NCBI RefSeq assembly: GCF_022374875.2
Contig: NZ_CP092427.2
Coordinates: 1,426,001-1,490,000, forward strand
Direction of reading: 5' to 3'
Source of the DNA: Mycolicibacterium rufum
GTDB taxonomy: Bacteria; Actinomycetota; Actinomycetes; Mycobacteriales; Mycobacteriaceae
DNA length: 64,000 nucleotides
The position numbers and the translations under genes are program-made. The notes beneath the pieces were generated by a model that ran no database searches, was not told the DNA's origin, and saw only the letters and a program-made list of their open reading frames with translations. Below, piece after piece: positions 54,652 through 63,617 of this stretch. The stretch's first letter is position 1. Each line of letters begins with the position of its first letter.

Positions 54652-55371
54652 TCAGTGGCCTTGGCCTGCGCTCGGGCCGAAGATCCGTTCAGCCGCGAGC
54701 CCGGCGAGATCGTTGAGCACTTGCACATGGCCGGTGCCCCACAGTCGCGGCTTGGTGTCGTAAACACACAGCGTACCGATCGACTGACCGGTGTCGTCCG
54801 TCAAGGGGATCCCCAGATAGGCGACGACGGTGCCGTCGAGGACCGCGGGATGGTTCTTGAACACCGGATCAGTCCGAGCGTCCTCGAGAATCAGTGGCTG
54901 TCCGTTTGCCACGGCGTACTGACAGATCGACCGCTCGAGCGGCGTCTGCCTTTCCTCTGGCGTCTGAAGCTCCATACCGGCGGCACTCTTGAAGAATTGC
55001 CGGTCGACGTCGACCAGGGACACCAGGGCGTGCGGGGCGTCGAGCGCGTCAGCCGCCGCTCGGGTGATCCGGTCGTAGATCTCCTCGGGTCCCGAGTCGA
55101 GGAGGCCGGTGGCGTACAGCGCGCGCAACCGATCGGGGTCGGCGATCACCGTGGACACACTGGGCATCTCGGTGCCGGCGAACACACCCGATTCGGAGAG
55201 GTGCTCCATGAGCCGCTCGACGGCGGCGCCGTCGGCCAGTCGTTGGTCGGCCACCATCTTCGACGCGACGGCGCGCGCCACGTAGGTGTTGACGTCCTCG
55301 CCCGCGTCGCGCGCACACTGCTCCAGTTGGCGGTTGAGCCACTCATCGAAACGCTTCAGCGAACCAGACAC
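54652..55371 (-). CDS. GAF-domain protein
   Basis: A 239-aa cytoplasmic protein. The N-terminal about 60 residues (LKRFDEWLNRQLEQCARDAGEDVNTYVARAV) look like a small DNA-binding or dimerising helix pair; residues about 75-230 form a GAF domain (ALYATGLLDSGPEEIYDRITRAAADALDAPHALVSLVD, QTPLERSICQYAVANGQPLILEDAR). GTG at 55371 fits; the frame extended to 55710 overlaps the divergent crcB genes. Ligand unknown. Confidence 0.8.
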   Translation of the reverse strand: MSGSLKRFDEWLNRQLEQCARDAGEDVNTYVARAVASKMVADQRLADGAAVERLMEHLSESGVFAGTEMPSVSTVIADPDRLRALYATGLLDSGPEEIYDRITRAAADALDAPHALVSLVDVDRQFFKSAAGMELQTPEERQTPLERSICQYAVANGQPLILEDARTDPVFKNHPAVLDGTVVAYLGIPLTDDTGQSIGTLCVYDTKPRLWGTGHVQVLNDLAGLAAERIFGPSAGQGH

Positions 55372-55447
55372 CCGTCCAAGGTATCTGACATCGGCGTCAG
55401 CGGTTGCCCGAGCAGTGAAAGCGGTGCCCGCACCGTAATCTGGGCGG

Positions 55448-55816
55448 GTGCCTGGCCGACACCAGCAATCGCGTTCGCATACGGGCGCTCTCGTCGTCGG
55501 TGGAACGGCCGGTGCGCTGCTGCGGTACGGGATGACGACGGCGTGGCCGCTGCCGCGCCACGTGTTCATGACGACGACGGTGACGGCCGCGGTCGCGTTC
55601 ATGGTGGCCGGGTTCCTGGTGTCGGTCGGGGTGACGACGGCGCTGCGCGCGGCGGTGTTCGGGATGTGCGCGAGCGCGGCGAGTTTGAGTGCGTGGGCGG
55701 TGCTGACCATCAGCCAGCCGCCGAAGCTGTCGATCGCGTTTCTGATCGGGACGCCGGCGGCCGCGGTCGCGGGGCTGCTGTGCGGGTTGCTGGCGGCGCG
55801 TGTGGTGGCGCGGTGA
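55448..55816 (+). CDS. crcB: CrcB-like fluoride channel subunit, first of a pair
   Basis: A 122-aa protein with four membrane helices (GALVVGGTAGALLRYGM, TAAVAFMVAGFLVSVGV). Fluc/CrcB channels often consist of two different subunits in Gram-positive bacteria. GTG start; the stop overlaps the next GTG (GTGA), so the pair is co-translated. No crcB riboswitch could be recognised upstream. Confidence 0.85.
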   Translation: MPGRHQQSRSHTGALVVGGTAGALLRYGMTTAWPLPRHVFMTTTVTAAVAFMVAGFLVSVGVTTALRAAVFGMCASAASLSAWAVLTISQPPKLSIAFLIGTPAAAVAGLLCGLLAARVVAR

Positions 55817-56184
55817 CCTGGGTGCTGGTGGCCGTCGGTGGCGCGGCGGGTTCAGCAGTGGGCGCGCTGTTGATGCGCCGGCCGACGGGGACGCGGCTGC
55901 TGTTGGCGACGTCGGTGGTGTGTGGGTTGACGGGAATGCTGAGCGCGCAACTGCTTTCGCCGAAGCTGACGGCGGTGTTCGGCTACGGCGTGCTCGGGTC
56001 GGCGGCGAGCATGGTGACGATGGCCGTGGTGTCGCCGATGTGGGTGGGCGGCGACGCGCCGGTGCGCAGCACAGTGGCGGTCACCAAGAAATTGGCGGTG
56101 CACTGCGTGGTGGGCGTGACCTTCGCGCTGCTGGGTTATCTCGCGGTGCGCGGCGGCGCGACGCTGTACAAGAAGCTCACGTGA
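55813..56184 (+). CDS. crcB: CrcB-like fluoride channel subunit, second of a pair
   Basis: A 123-aa protein with four membrane helices (VLVAVGGAAGSAVGALL; LLLATSVVCGLTGMLSAQLL; GVLGSAASMVTMAVVS; VVGVTFALLGYLAVRGG). Overlaps the first crcB by 4 bp. The last 8 bp overlap the convergent YdcF-like gene. Its sequence lies inside a longer frame starting at 54655, which is not coding upstream of 55813. Confidence 0.83.
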   Translation: MTWVLVAVGGAAGSAVGALLMRRPTGTRLLLATSVVCGLTGMLSAQLLSPKLTAVFGYGVLGSAASMVTMAVVSPMWVGGDAPVRSTVAVTKKLAVHCVVGVTFALLGYLAVRGGATLYKKLT

Positions 56185-56779
56185 TGTCGTTGCAGGCGCC
56201 TTGCACTTCCGCTTTGACCCATGCTGCGTACTGGTACAGGTAGGTGTATTGCCACTGCGCGACGGAGAACGGGTAGCTGCGCGGCACGTCGCGCATCACC
56301 ACGGTGCGGCCCGGCGGCGCGAAGCAGACGTCGAAAATCCGTCGGGCGCGCGGGAGGTGGTAGCGCCAGCTGATGACGATCACCGAGCGCCAGCCGCGTT
56401 GCTCGGCGAGGGTGCGGGTCATCAGCGCTTCGCCGCGGGTGGTGGACGGAACCGGTGGCCGGCAGATCACCTCGATGTCGGTGCGGCGCTTGCAGTACTT
56501 CTTCATCACCGGGTCGCGCGCGCTGTAGGGGTCGGAGATCAGCACGGTGGGCGCGTAGCCCTGTTCGGCGAGCTTCAGTCCGTAGGCTTCCCGGCCGTCG
56601 TGTTCGCCGCCGAGGACGACGATGGCGTCGACCTTGCGCAGCGGGTCGGGTTGGGCGTGGCCGAAGAAGAAGGTGCCGGTGGCGCCGTTGAGGAACAGCA
56701 CGGCTACGAGGGCGATGACGGCCGCCGGTAGCGGTCCCGCGCGCACACCGGATCGGCGCCTGTCCCCCATGGTGTGCAC
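56177..56779 (-). CDS. YdcF/SanA-like DUF218 protein
   Basis: A 200-aa protein with an N-terminal signal anchor (about 15-40) and a DUF218 domain (DAIVVLGGEHDGREAYGLKLAEQG, VLISDPYSARDP, VIVISWRYHLPRARRIFDVCF). Such proteins are linked to envelope maintenance in other bacteria; the function in mycobacteria is unclear. ATG at 56779 or 56770. Confidence 0.8.
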   Translation of the reverse strand: MHTMGDRRRSGVRAGPLPAAVIALVAVLFLNGATGTFFFGHAQPDPLRKVDAIVVLGGEHDGREAYGLKLAEQGYAPTVLISDPYSARDPVMKKYCKRRTDIEVICRPPVPSTTRGEALMTRTLAEQRGWRSVIVISWRYHLPRARRIFDVCFAPPGRTVVMRDVPRSYPFSVAQWQYTYLYQYAAWVKAEVQGACNDIT

Positions 56780-56810
56780 GGTATTGCAGCGCGCAGCGGC
56801 GCGCTGTCCG

Positions 56811-57329
56811 TCAACTGGGGGATTCTTCTGACCCGAGGGTGTCGAAGACCTCGTGGTACAGCAGCGAGTGCACGCGTTCGACCTGGGGGATGTCGTGGAA
56901 TTCGAGGGGGTCTTGGGACGCGGATTCGATGATCAGGGTGCCGGTGCGCAGGATGCGGTCGACCAGGCCATGCCGGAACTCGACGCTGTTGATGCGGGCC
57001 AGCGGGATGTCGATGCCGGATCGGGTGACCAGTCCGTGGCGGAACATCACGCGGCGGTCGGTGATGACGAAATGGGTGGTCCACCAGTTGAGGAACGGCC
57101 AAACAGAGAGCCAGCCGATGAGGATGAGCCAGACGGCGGCGATGACGAGGAAGACGATGTTCTTGGCGTTCGACTCCCACGTCAGGGTGTTGACGTAGCC
57201 GGCGAGGAACGCGGCGGCAGCGGTCGCAACAATGAGGATCAGCGCCGGAACGAGGAGGCGCCCCCAGTGCGGGTGGCGGTGCAGGACGACGTGTTCGTCC
57301 TGCGCCAGCACGTTCTCGGGATAGCCCAC
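56811..57329 (-). CDS. PH-domain membrane protein, Rv3278c homologue
   Basis: A 172-aa protein with two membrane helices (about residues 25-45 and 55-75) and a bacterial PH domain (WTTHFVITDRRVMFRHGLVTRSGIDIPLARINSVEFRHG is spread over about 84-122). GTG at 57329 gives the conserved start GYPENVLAQDEHVV. In M. tuberculosis it directly follows gtrA and precedes birA; here the island and another 6 kb separate it from gtrA. Confidence 0.88.
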   Translation of the reverse strand: MGYPENVLAQDEHVVLHRHPHWGRLLVPALILIVATAAAAFLAGYVNTLTWESNAKNIVFLVIAAVWLILIGWLSVWPFLNWWTTHFVITDRRVMFRHGLVTRSGIDIPLARINSVEFRHGLVDRILRTGTLIIESASQDPLEFHDIPQVERVHSLLYHEVFDTLGSEESPS

Positions 57330-57475
57330 GCAGGCACTGTACTCAGGGATAGGAGCTCGTGCGGGCCAATCTCCGCGGCTCCCCCGGCGGCGTCGGCTGG
57401 ACGTCAGCGACACGAGACTCAGGAAATTCTCAGCATTTGCCAGCAAACGGTTCGATCGGGCGTATCTTGATCATC

Positions 57476-57649
57476 GTGCGGGTCGAAACGTGCAGGTGCG
57501 GTCACGAGGGCGCCGCTCACGAGCACTACCGTGCCGGGACGGACTGTTCGCTCTGCGAATGTCCGCGGTACCAATTGCGACACAACGGAAGTCGCAGTTG
57601 GCTGGACACCCTGCTGTCGCGGTGGTTCGACCGCCGGCAACGGTTATAA
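57476..57649 (+). CDS. Small Cys-rich protein, unknown function
   Basis: A 57-aa frame with the motif ETCRCGHEGAAHEHYRAGTD then CSLCECPRY, four Cys plus three His that could hold a metal ion. GTG at 57476 is likely; the frame from 57359 is longer. Similar short proteins occur in actinobacteria (recalled, not checked). No function known. Confidence 0.6.
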   Translation: MRVETCRCGHEGAAHEHYRAGTDCSLCECPRYQLRHNGSRSWLDTLLSRWFDRRQRL

Positions 57650-57731
57650 ACCCTCTCGCCGGCAAAGCAAGACGCGAGATCATATGCGCCTTGCAGACAA
57701 CAGCAAGCAGGCTTGCTGAGCAGGACGTGCG

Positions 57732-59222
57732 TTAGTACGCGCCGGAATGGCCCAGCATCGCCTTTACGGTCTTGAACGCGATGATGAGGTCGGAGATCAT
57801 CGACCAGTTCTCGACGTAGAAGAGGTCGAGACGGACCGAGTCCTCCCAGGAGAGATCCGAGCGTCCGCTGACTTGCCAGAGGCCGGTGATGCCCGGACGG
57901 ACGAGCAGGCGCCGCTTCGCGTAGTCGTCGTAGGACTTGACCTCTTTCGCCAGTGGCGGCCGTGGGCCGACGACGCTCATGTCGCGCTTGAGTACGTTGA
58001 TGAATTGCGGTAGCTCGTCGATGCTGTACTTGCGCAGGATGCGACCGACGGGGGTAACCCGCGGATCCTCACGGATCTTGAAGAGTACGCCGCCTTCGCT
58101 CTGGTTCATCGCGGCGAGCTTGTCAACCATTGTGTCGGCTCCGTCGACCATGGTGCGGAACTTGATCATGCAGAACGGATGCCCATCGAGGCCGATGCGC
58201 TCCTGGCGGTAGAAAACGGGACCCTTGCTGGTGAATTTCACCGCGAGTGCAACGGCCACCAGGATGGGAAGCCCGAAGAGCAGGACGGCGCTCGAGAATG
58301 CGACGTCGAACAGGCGCTTCTGAAAGCGCTTGGCGCCGTGGTACTGCGGCTTCTCGACATGGATCAGCGGAAGGCCGGCGACGGGCCGCATCTGCAGCCG
58401 GGGGCCGGCGATGTCGACGACGCCTGGCGCGACCAGAAGGTCGATATCAAGCTTCTCGAGCTCCCAGGACAGGTCACGGATGCCGCGGCCGTCTAGGCGT
58501 TCGGTAGCCGTGACGGCCACTGCGTGACTGTTCGTGGCAGTCACAGCCCCGACGACGTTCGACTCATCACCGAAGGTCGGGATAGCTCCAACCCCAGGAA
58601 CCTCAATCTTCGTCCGAGGAAGGGGCCCGGGGATGCAGGCGCCGACGACCTCATATTCTGACCGGGACTCACGGTGAAGAGACGTGGTCAGGTCGCGAAC
58701 GGCCGGCGCGCTCCCTACAACGAGCACTCGCGTGATGCACCGGCCGTATTTTTGCCGAACCCTGACAACCACCTGGCGAGCCGCCCACCGAAAGAGAGTC
58801 AGCATGATGATTCCGGCCGGCAGCGCGATCATAAGATAGCCGCGCGCGATCTCGAGCTTTAAAAGCATCGAGATAATGGCCACGCCGCCGAACACCGCCA
58901 ACGTGGCAAGGAGCACCCGTCGGTACTCCTCTGCCCCCGACCCGATGATACGAGTGGAACGGGAATGGTTGATCGCTAACGCAAGAATCCATGCCACCGC
59001 AATGACAGTCGAAACAAGGGGATAGTCAAGGTACTCGAGTGTCGCTACGTCGCCCGTGAGCGCGCCGAACCGAAGCCATTGTGCTAGACCTATGGCCAGC
59101 AACACGCCGAGGACATCGACGAGAATCAGCCTTCGCGCATACCCCCGTTGCCACGCCGGCACCTTTGTCGGTATCGAAACAATGTTTGCTGCGACATCCA
59201 GCCGATCGTTCACAGCCGTCAC
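57732..59222 (-). CDS. WcaJ-type polyprenyl-phosphate sugar-1-phosphate transferase (third copy)
   Basis: A 496-aa initiating enzyme nearly colinear with the island copy at 41999-43474: SRSTRIIGSGAEEYRRVLLA, ARGYLMIALPAGI, VEKPQYHGAKRFQKRLFD and GITGLWQVSGRSDLSWEDSVRL are shared with little change. GTG at 59222 follows GGGGGAAG at ideal distance; the open frame to 59513 is rejected. It probably starts a second polysaccharide with the same or a related first sugar. Confidence 0.92.
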   Translation of the reverse strand: MTAVNDRLDVAANIVSIPTKVPAWQRGYARRLILVDVLGVLLAIGLAQWLRFGALTGDVATLEYLDYPLVSTVIAVAWILALAINHSRSTRIIGSGAEEYRRVLLATLAVFGGVAIISMLLKLEIARGYLMIALPAGIIMLTLFRWAARQVVVRVRQKYGRCITRVLVVGSAPAVRDLTTSLHRESRSEYEVVGACIPGPLPRTKIEVPGVGAIPTFGDESNVVGAVTATNSHAVAVTATERLDGRGIRDLSWELEKLDIDLLVAPGVVDIAGPRLQMRPVAGLPLIHVEKPQYHGAKRFQKRLFDVAFSSAVLLFGLPILVAVALAVKFTSKGPVFYRQERIGLDGHPFCMIKFRTMVDGADTMVDKLAAMNQSEGGVLFKIREDPRVTPVGRILRKYSIDELPQFINVLKRDMSVVGPRPPLAKEVKSYDDYAKRRLLVRPGITGLWQVSGRSDLSWEDSVRLDLFYVENWSMISDLIIAFKTVKAMLGHSGAY

Positions 59223-59481
59223 GAATCTTCCCCCACGATCGCCCCCTTGCGCTGGCACTCTATCCCACGTCTCGCGCTCTCTCAATTCGAACTGGAAGTT
59301 TCGCTCAGCAACGTAACACTTAGGCGATAGGGGTGCAGAGGAAATTGACGGGTATGCCGGTTGTCGGTCCGATGGGCCAGCGGCGGCGAAGGTGATAATC
59401 CGGGCTGAAGGCCGCAGACTGGCCATAGGCACTGAGACGCCGCCGAAGCCGACTGACGTATCAGCGGCGATGCCGGCTAGC

Positions 59482-60126
59482 TCATCGGAGGCCCGAGCGC
59501 ACGCAGAGGTCAACGATCGGCGGCAATAGGCTTGCGATCCGCGCGCCTACCTCCTGAAAAACTTCAGCCGACCCGCCGATTGGATCGCGGATATCGGCCC
59601 TCTGCTGTTCCGTTACGTGTGCGCGGAGGTCTCCGAGATCCGCCATAGTCGCGCCCTGCTCGGCGACCGCAAGCCGGGATGCTTCAGACAACGTAAAAGT
59701 CCGACGCAAGAGGCGAGGCGCGCGTTCAAGGACAGCATCTCTGTGGTGAGCCGTCATCGTCAGAATCAGATCCGCTGCCTCGGCGATCCGTGCCGTCAAT
59801 TGCCGCGCAGCAAAACCCGACGTGTCGCCACCTAAACCCTCCAACACGAGAGCCGCTTCCGGATGGATCGGTTGACCGACGACAGCCCGACTACCTGCGC
59901 TGGAAACGACCAGATTCTCAACGGAGAGTTCGCGCGCAAACGCAGCCATGAGCCGCTCGGCGGTCGGCGAGCGGCAGATATTGCCAGTGCATACGAAGAG
60001 TAGATGCAGTTCTAACGCCTTAACGGAGAAGGTGCAGTTGCCCCATCTTGTCTTTAGTGACTGAAGCGGCAATAGTCTAGTCGCTGCGTGACCACTCCAC
60101 CCACCGCCATACCCACACATACCCAC
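59482..60126 (-). CDS. Low-molecular-weight protein tyrosine phosphatase (Wzb/Ptp-like)
   Basis: Removes phosphate from tyrosines, in capsule loci usually on a Wzc-type kinase. The active loop LLFVCTGNICRSPTAERL is complete (C-x5-R-S) and the later RDPIGGSAEVF holds the general-acid Asp. The true start is unclear: the family begins just before LLFVCTGN, but no ATG is there; TTG at 60072 or a rare CTG are candidates and the ATG at 60126 adds an atypical N-terminus. The 259 bp to the transferase start at 59222 contain no gene. Confidence 0.85.
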   Translation of the reverse strand: MGMCGYGGGWSGHAATRLLPLQSLKTRWGNCTFSVKALELHLLFVCTGNICRSPTAERLMAAFARELSVENLVVSSAGSRAVVGQPIHPEAALVLEGLGGDTSGFAARQLTARIAEAADLILTMTAHHRDAVLERAPRLLRRTFTLSEASRLAVAEQGATMADLGDLRAHVTEQQRADIRDPIGGSAEVFQEVGARIASLLPPIVDLCVRSGLR

Positions 60127-60397
60127 ACGGAAAACGTTGTTGAGGCCGAATGCGCCGCTACACAGACAGCAACGCGGCAGGCGCCCGATTGCGCTGTCCC
60201 CGATGAGGCTGAAACCGTATGTGCTGCTCGCGGACAGTCGCCCGAGGTATCACGGTCCCCAAGGCATAGCCATTGCACGCCCGCGGCGAATGCGCAGCCG
60301 GCGCCCTTTGCGGTACCGCAACACCTTCCAAGTTGCCGTACTCTGAGTACGCTCGCGATGGCGAGCTGAGTACCCACTCGTCGCCGGGGGACACACT
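60127..60397. other. Intergenic region, no gene seen
   Basis: About 270 bp between divergent genes. A 93-codon plus-strand frame (60088-60369) overlaps the phosphatase gene, is rich in Thr/Pro/Ala and has no family or ribosome binding site, so it is not called. The region probably holds promoters for both sides. Confidence 0.4.
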
Positions 60398-61030
60398 TTG
60401 ACCGACACCCATGAACAGCACTTAGACACATTATTCAAGCGGATGGTGCGTAAAGCGGTTTTGGCGTTCAGCGCTCGCAACCGCCGAAAAAAGGTCGCCG
60501 ATGTCTTGGCGTTCGTCAACGAGATACAGGCTAGAGACGTGCTGCTGGTAGGCGCGATGGGCGAAGAGAACGCAGGAATTGACGACAAAGCGTTAGACGG
60601 TTACGTTGAAAAGCAGCTTGCCGACCACTGCACCATAAAGATGGGCATCAACGTCGTTCCGGCGGTCACTCCGTATCCATTCCAAATTGCTGATGCCCGA
60701 AGTATGCCATTCGTCGACGACTACGCTGATTTCGCGCTTGCTAACGCGATTATCGAACACGTTGGCCAAGAAGCCGACCAGCGCCAAATGGTTAACGAGA
60801 TGACGCGCGTGGCACGCAACTGGATAATTACGACCCCTAACAAGTGGTTCCCAGTTGAAGCGCACACTTCAGCTCTGTTCAAGCATTGGTCGCCGGCGTG
60901 GCGGAGGAAGCACGAGAGGGAGTTCACGAGACTTTTGTCGAAGCGCGAGTTTCGAGCATTGCTTCCTAAGGGAGCGAAAATCAGCGGTGCGCCGTGGGCG
61001 CCTACCTTCACGGCCCGCTATTCGAGATGA
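60398..61030 (+). CDS. Methyltransferase-like protein (class I fold)
   Basis: A 210-aa protein. IADARSMPFVDDYADFALANAIIEHVGQEADQRQM matches the motif II to post-II part of type-11 methyltransferases (spread over about residues 97-131), followed by RVARNWIITTPNKWFPVEAHT. The glycine-rich SAM loop is weak (VLLVGAMGEENAG), so activity is uncertain. TTG start at 60398 preceded by GGGGGA. The stop abuts the convergent stop of the beta-helix gene. Confidence 0.68.
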   Translation: MTDTHEQHLDTLFKRMVRKAVLAFSARNRRKKVADVLAFVNEIQARDVLLVGAMGEENAGIDDKALDGYVEKQLADHCTIKMGINVVPAVTPYPFQIADARSMPFVDDYADFALANAIIEHVGQEADQRQMVNEMTRVARNWIITTPNKWFPVEAHTSALFKHWSPAWRRKHEREFTRLLSKREFRALLPKGAKISGAPWAPTFTARYSR

Positions 61031-62386
61031 CTAAACTGCTACTTTCATCGTCGATCCACTCTCTCGTCCAGTTTCCGCCTGCCACTCCATTGCGCTCTCG
61101 ATAGCACGCTGGCTCTGCACCTCCAATCTCTGGCCACGCCTGAGACATATTACATTTTCTCTGGTCACCATGCTGGTGGGCGGTGCCTCAGAGTGGTAGC
61201 TGTAGGCGCTGAAAGCGTTTACGAACACATTTCTTTCTATTGTGATGTCAACAGGAGTCCTCAGTTTGTAGGTCAGTAAGTGCACTCGTACGTCTTGGTC
61301 AGGACGAGCGTCGGCGAACGAAGAATATCCTCCGTTCTCACAATAATTGCCTTGCACTAGTACGCGCTCATAACCAGGCGCAGTCGGTTCACCCGTAGAC
61401 CAAAATTCAAAACTCTGCGTGCATTCATGAATGAAATTGTTCCTTACTGTTAAGTCACGCCACCCGCCATGAGCACCTGCGTAACCTTGCGGGCTCCACG
61501 CGGCATCGTAAACTTGACATATTTCATTCCGTTCGATGAGCCAGCCACTCACATTCACCCAATGCTCTATTCCATTACCGTAACGACGCTGCGAACCGTC
61601 TAAAAGTTCAGCTCCCCCGATATAATCAATCAAACAATCGTGGATCCAAACACCCGAACCGGTACCTCCGATGCCGCAGCCTCCGGAGCCAGTTATGTGA
61701 AGATCATGAATGTTGTTGAAACCCTTTTCACAGTAGATCACGCGTCCGGTGCCGCCAAACGCGTTTCCGTTCGGCGCCGCCCTGAGGTCCTCGGTGCGGT
61801 CAGATGGGTTCATTTCAGACCGGACGTAAAGCACTCCGTTCTCAATATCGCAATAAAAATCCCAATCCTGGAACAACTCATCGAGGTTGAACTTAAGCGT
61901 CGCCTTCACCACTCCGTCTACCATCAGGTAACCGATATTCGCGTCGGTGCTGGCGGTGTATCCTTCATGCGTCTCCGGTGCCGCGATTTCAATTCGCCAT
62001 ACTTTGGGCGAATGCAGCGTCCAACTGCTTGGTTGATTTAGAAGCTTGAACATCGTAAGCACCGGCCTCGGACCTTGCCCATAAGCACCGAGCTCGCAAC
62101 CAAGAGGCGGCGCCAGTTCGCCATAGAAAGTATCGCCTCGGCGGAACAGCACTCGAGCGTAATCAGGAGTCGAGAAATTCATTCTCTTTATAGAACGCCA
62201 TGCCGTGTCGGGCGTGAGACCGTCGGCGTTGTCGTCGCCGGTGTTCGCGACGTAGAAAGTAACCATCGGTGCCGCCACCGCTGTCGGAACACCAACTTCG
62301 AGCGGATCGGTGAGGAGCGACGCGCCCGCCAATGCCCCCAGGGCGAGCCGCATGGCGTCACGGCGTGATGTGCGAATTGTGGCCAC
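61031..62386 (-). CDS. Tat-exported right-handed parallel beta-helix protein
   Basis: A about 451-aa exported protein. Near the N-terminus is a Tat-type signal, [20 protein letters not shown]. The mature part begins with [20 protein letters not shown], a start typical of pectate-lyase-like proteins, followed by irregular beta-helix coils ([63 protein letters not shown]). It could be a polysaccharide lyase or binding protein. GTG at 62386 is chosen; an ATG at 62494 is possible. Base composition is clearly less GC-rich than the core genes. Confidence 0.78.
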   Translation of the reverse strand: MATIRTSRRDAMRLALGALAGASLLTDPLEVGVPTAVAAPMVTFYVANTGDDNADGLTPDTAWRSIKRMNFSTPDYARVLFRRGDTFYGELAPPLGCELGAYGQGPRPVLTMFKLLNQPSSWTLHSPKVWRIEIAAPETHEGYTASTDANIGYLMVDGVVKATLKFNLDELFQDWDFYCDIENGVLYVRSEMNPSDRTEDLRAAPNGNAFGGTGRVIYCEKGFNNIHDLHITGSGGCGIGGTGSGVWIHDCLIDYIGGAELLDGSQRRYGNGIEHWVNVSGWLIERNEICQVYDAAWSPQGYAGAHGGWRDLTVRNNFIHECTQSFEFWSTGEPTAPGYERVLVQGNYCENGGYSSFADARPDQDVRVHLLTYKLRTPVDITIERNVFVNAFSAYSYHSEAPPTSMVTRENVICLRRGQRLEVQSQRAIESAMEWQAETGRESGSTMKVAV

Positions 62387-62640
62387 CGTTCTGCGAAACT
62401 CGCTCTCCGACCGTGAGGTGTGTTCACCACTATAGCGTCGGCTTCCCCCGCAAGTGCGCGCCGAGCGCCCGGACTTCCCTGCGCCGCGCGGCATTAGCTT
62501 ACGTGCCTAGACATTACGAGTACAACGAGTGGCGCCTCATCACTGACCTCCGCGAGCGTCGATGCCGAAGCGCTTGGCGGCGCAGCGCTCCAGAGGCCCC
62601 TCGGCCGGACGAATCGGCGGCCGTATGCCACGATCTGACT
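62387..62640. promoter_or_regulatory. Divergent region between beta-helix gene and rmlA
   Basis: About 250 bp expected to hold promoters for both genes. A frame continuous with rmlA runs through it from 62332, but its predicted peptide does not resemble the family N-terminus. No operator was recognised. Confidence 0.4.
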
Positions 62641-63510
62641 ATGCGCGGAATTATCCTGGCGGGAGGGTCAGGGACTCGGCTCTATCCGATCACCCTCGGC
62701 ATTTCCAAACAGCTCATGCCGGTCTATGACAAGCCGATGATATATTACCCGTTGTCAACCCTGATGCTTGCTGGAATCCAGGACATACTCGTCATCACGA
62801 CCCCGTCGGATGCGTCAGCGTTCCAGCGCCTCCTCGGGGATGGGTCGCAATTTGGAATATCCCTGCAATATAAGACTCAGCACACACCAGATGGTCTCGC
62901 GCAAGCATTCACGCTAGGCGCAGATTTCATCGGCGACGAGTCCGTAGCGTTAGTTCTGGGCGATAATCTGCTATATGGACCCGGCCTCGGCACGCAACTC
63001 AATAAGTACCGGATACCGAGCGGTGGAGCCATTTTCGCTTATTGGGTCGGGAATCCGAGCGCATACGGCGTAGTTCAGTTTGACGACGCCGGGCGCGCCA
63101 TTTCCCTAGAGGAGAAGCCAGCGGCGCCGAAAAGCAATTACGCTGTGCCAGGCCTGTATTTTTACGACAACGATGTCATCGAGATCGCGCGCAACCTTAG
63201 ACCCAGTTCTCGCGGAGAGTACGAGATAACGGACGTCAACAAGGCCTACTTGCGGAACGGCCGCCTGCATGTGCAGGTGCTTCCGCGCGGCACGGCGTGG
63301 CTTGATACAGGCACCTTCGACCAACTGACCGACGCGGCGGACTACGTTCGTACAATGGAACGCCGCACGGGCCTCAGGATCGGAGTCCCTGAGGAAATCG
63401 CGTGGCGCCTAGGCTACATTGACGGCGATCAACTTCGAGTCCGCGCGGAAGGCCTTCTGAAGTCGGGGTACGGCGCTTATTTGCTGGAGTTACTCAAGCG
63501 GCAATCGTAG
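62641..63510 (+). CDS. rmlA: Glucose-1-phosphate thymidylyltransferase
   Basis: Makes dTDP-glucose, the first step to dTDP-rhamnose and other dTDP-sugars. The 289-aa enzyme starts [18 protein letters not shown] (nucleotide loop) and has [30 protein letters not shown] (metal site), [20 protein letters not shown] and [10 protein letters not shown], the full RmlA set. The ATG at 62641 gives the family length. The mycobacterial housekeeping rmlA is normally elsewhere, so this is probably a locus-specific copy. Confidence 0.94.
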   Translation: MRGIILAGGSGTRLYPITLGISKQLMPVYDKPMIYYPLSTLMLAGIQDILVITTPSDASAFQRLLGDGSQFGISLQYKTQHTPDGLAQAFTLGADFIGDESVALVLGDNLLYGPGLGTQLNKYRIPSGGAIFAYWVGNPSAYGVVQFDDAGRAISLEEKPAAPKSNYAVPGLYFYDNDVIEIARNLRPSSRGEYEITDVNKAYLRNGRLHVQVLPRGTAWLDTGTFDQLTDAADYVRTMERRTGLRIGVPEEIAWRLGYIDGDQLRVRAEGLLKSGYGAYLLELLKRQS

Positions 63511-63617
63511 TTGCTGATGCGCGGATTTATTCAACGACGACCGAGATCTTGCAAGATCGAGAGGTTATAATTGAGGCGACACGAACTCCCCTTCGATCGT
63601 AGCGGAGCCGGCTTCCA

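Noticed and set aside
55380..55447. Fluoride (crcB) riboswitch upstream of the CrcB pair
   Set aside because: The space before the first crcB is short and no recognisable riboswitch core could be found by eye.
54655..55812. Upstream part of the long plus-strand frame that ends with the second crcB
   Set aside because: It is antisense to the GAF gene and overlaps the first crcB in another frame; only the part from GTG 55813 is coding.
60088..60369. 93-codon plus-strand frame between phosphatase and methyltransferase genes
   Set aside because: Overlaps the phosphatase gene, low-complexity Thr/Pro/Ala content, no start signal.
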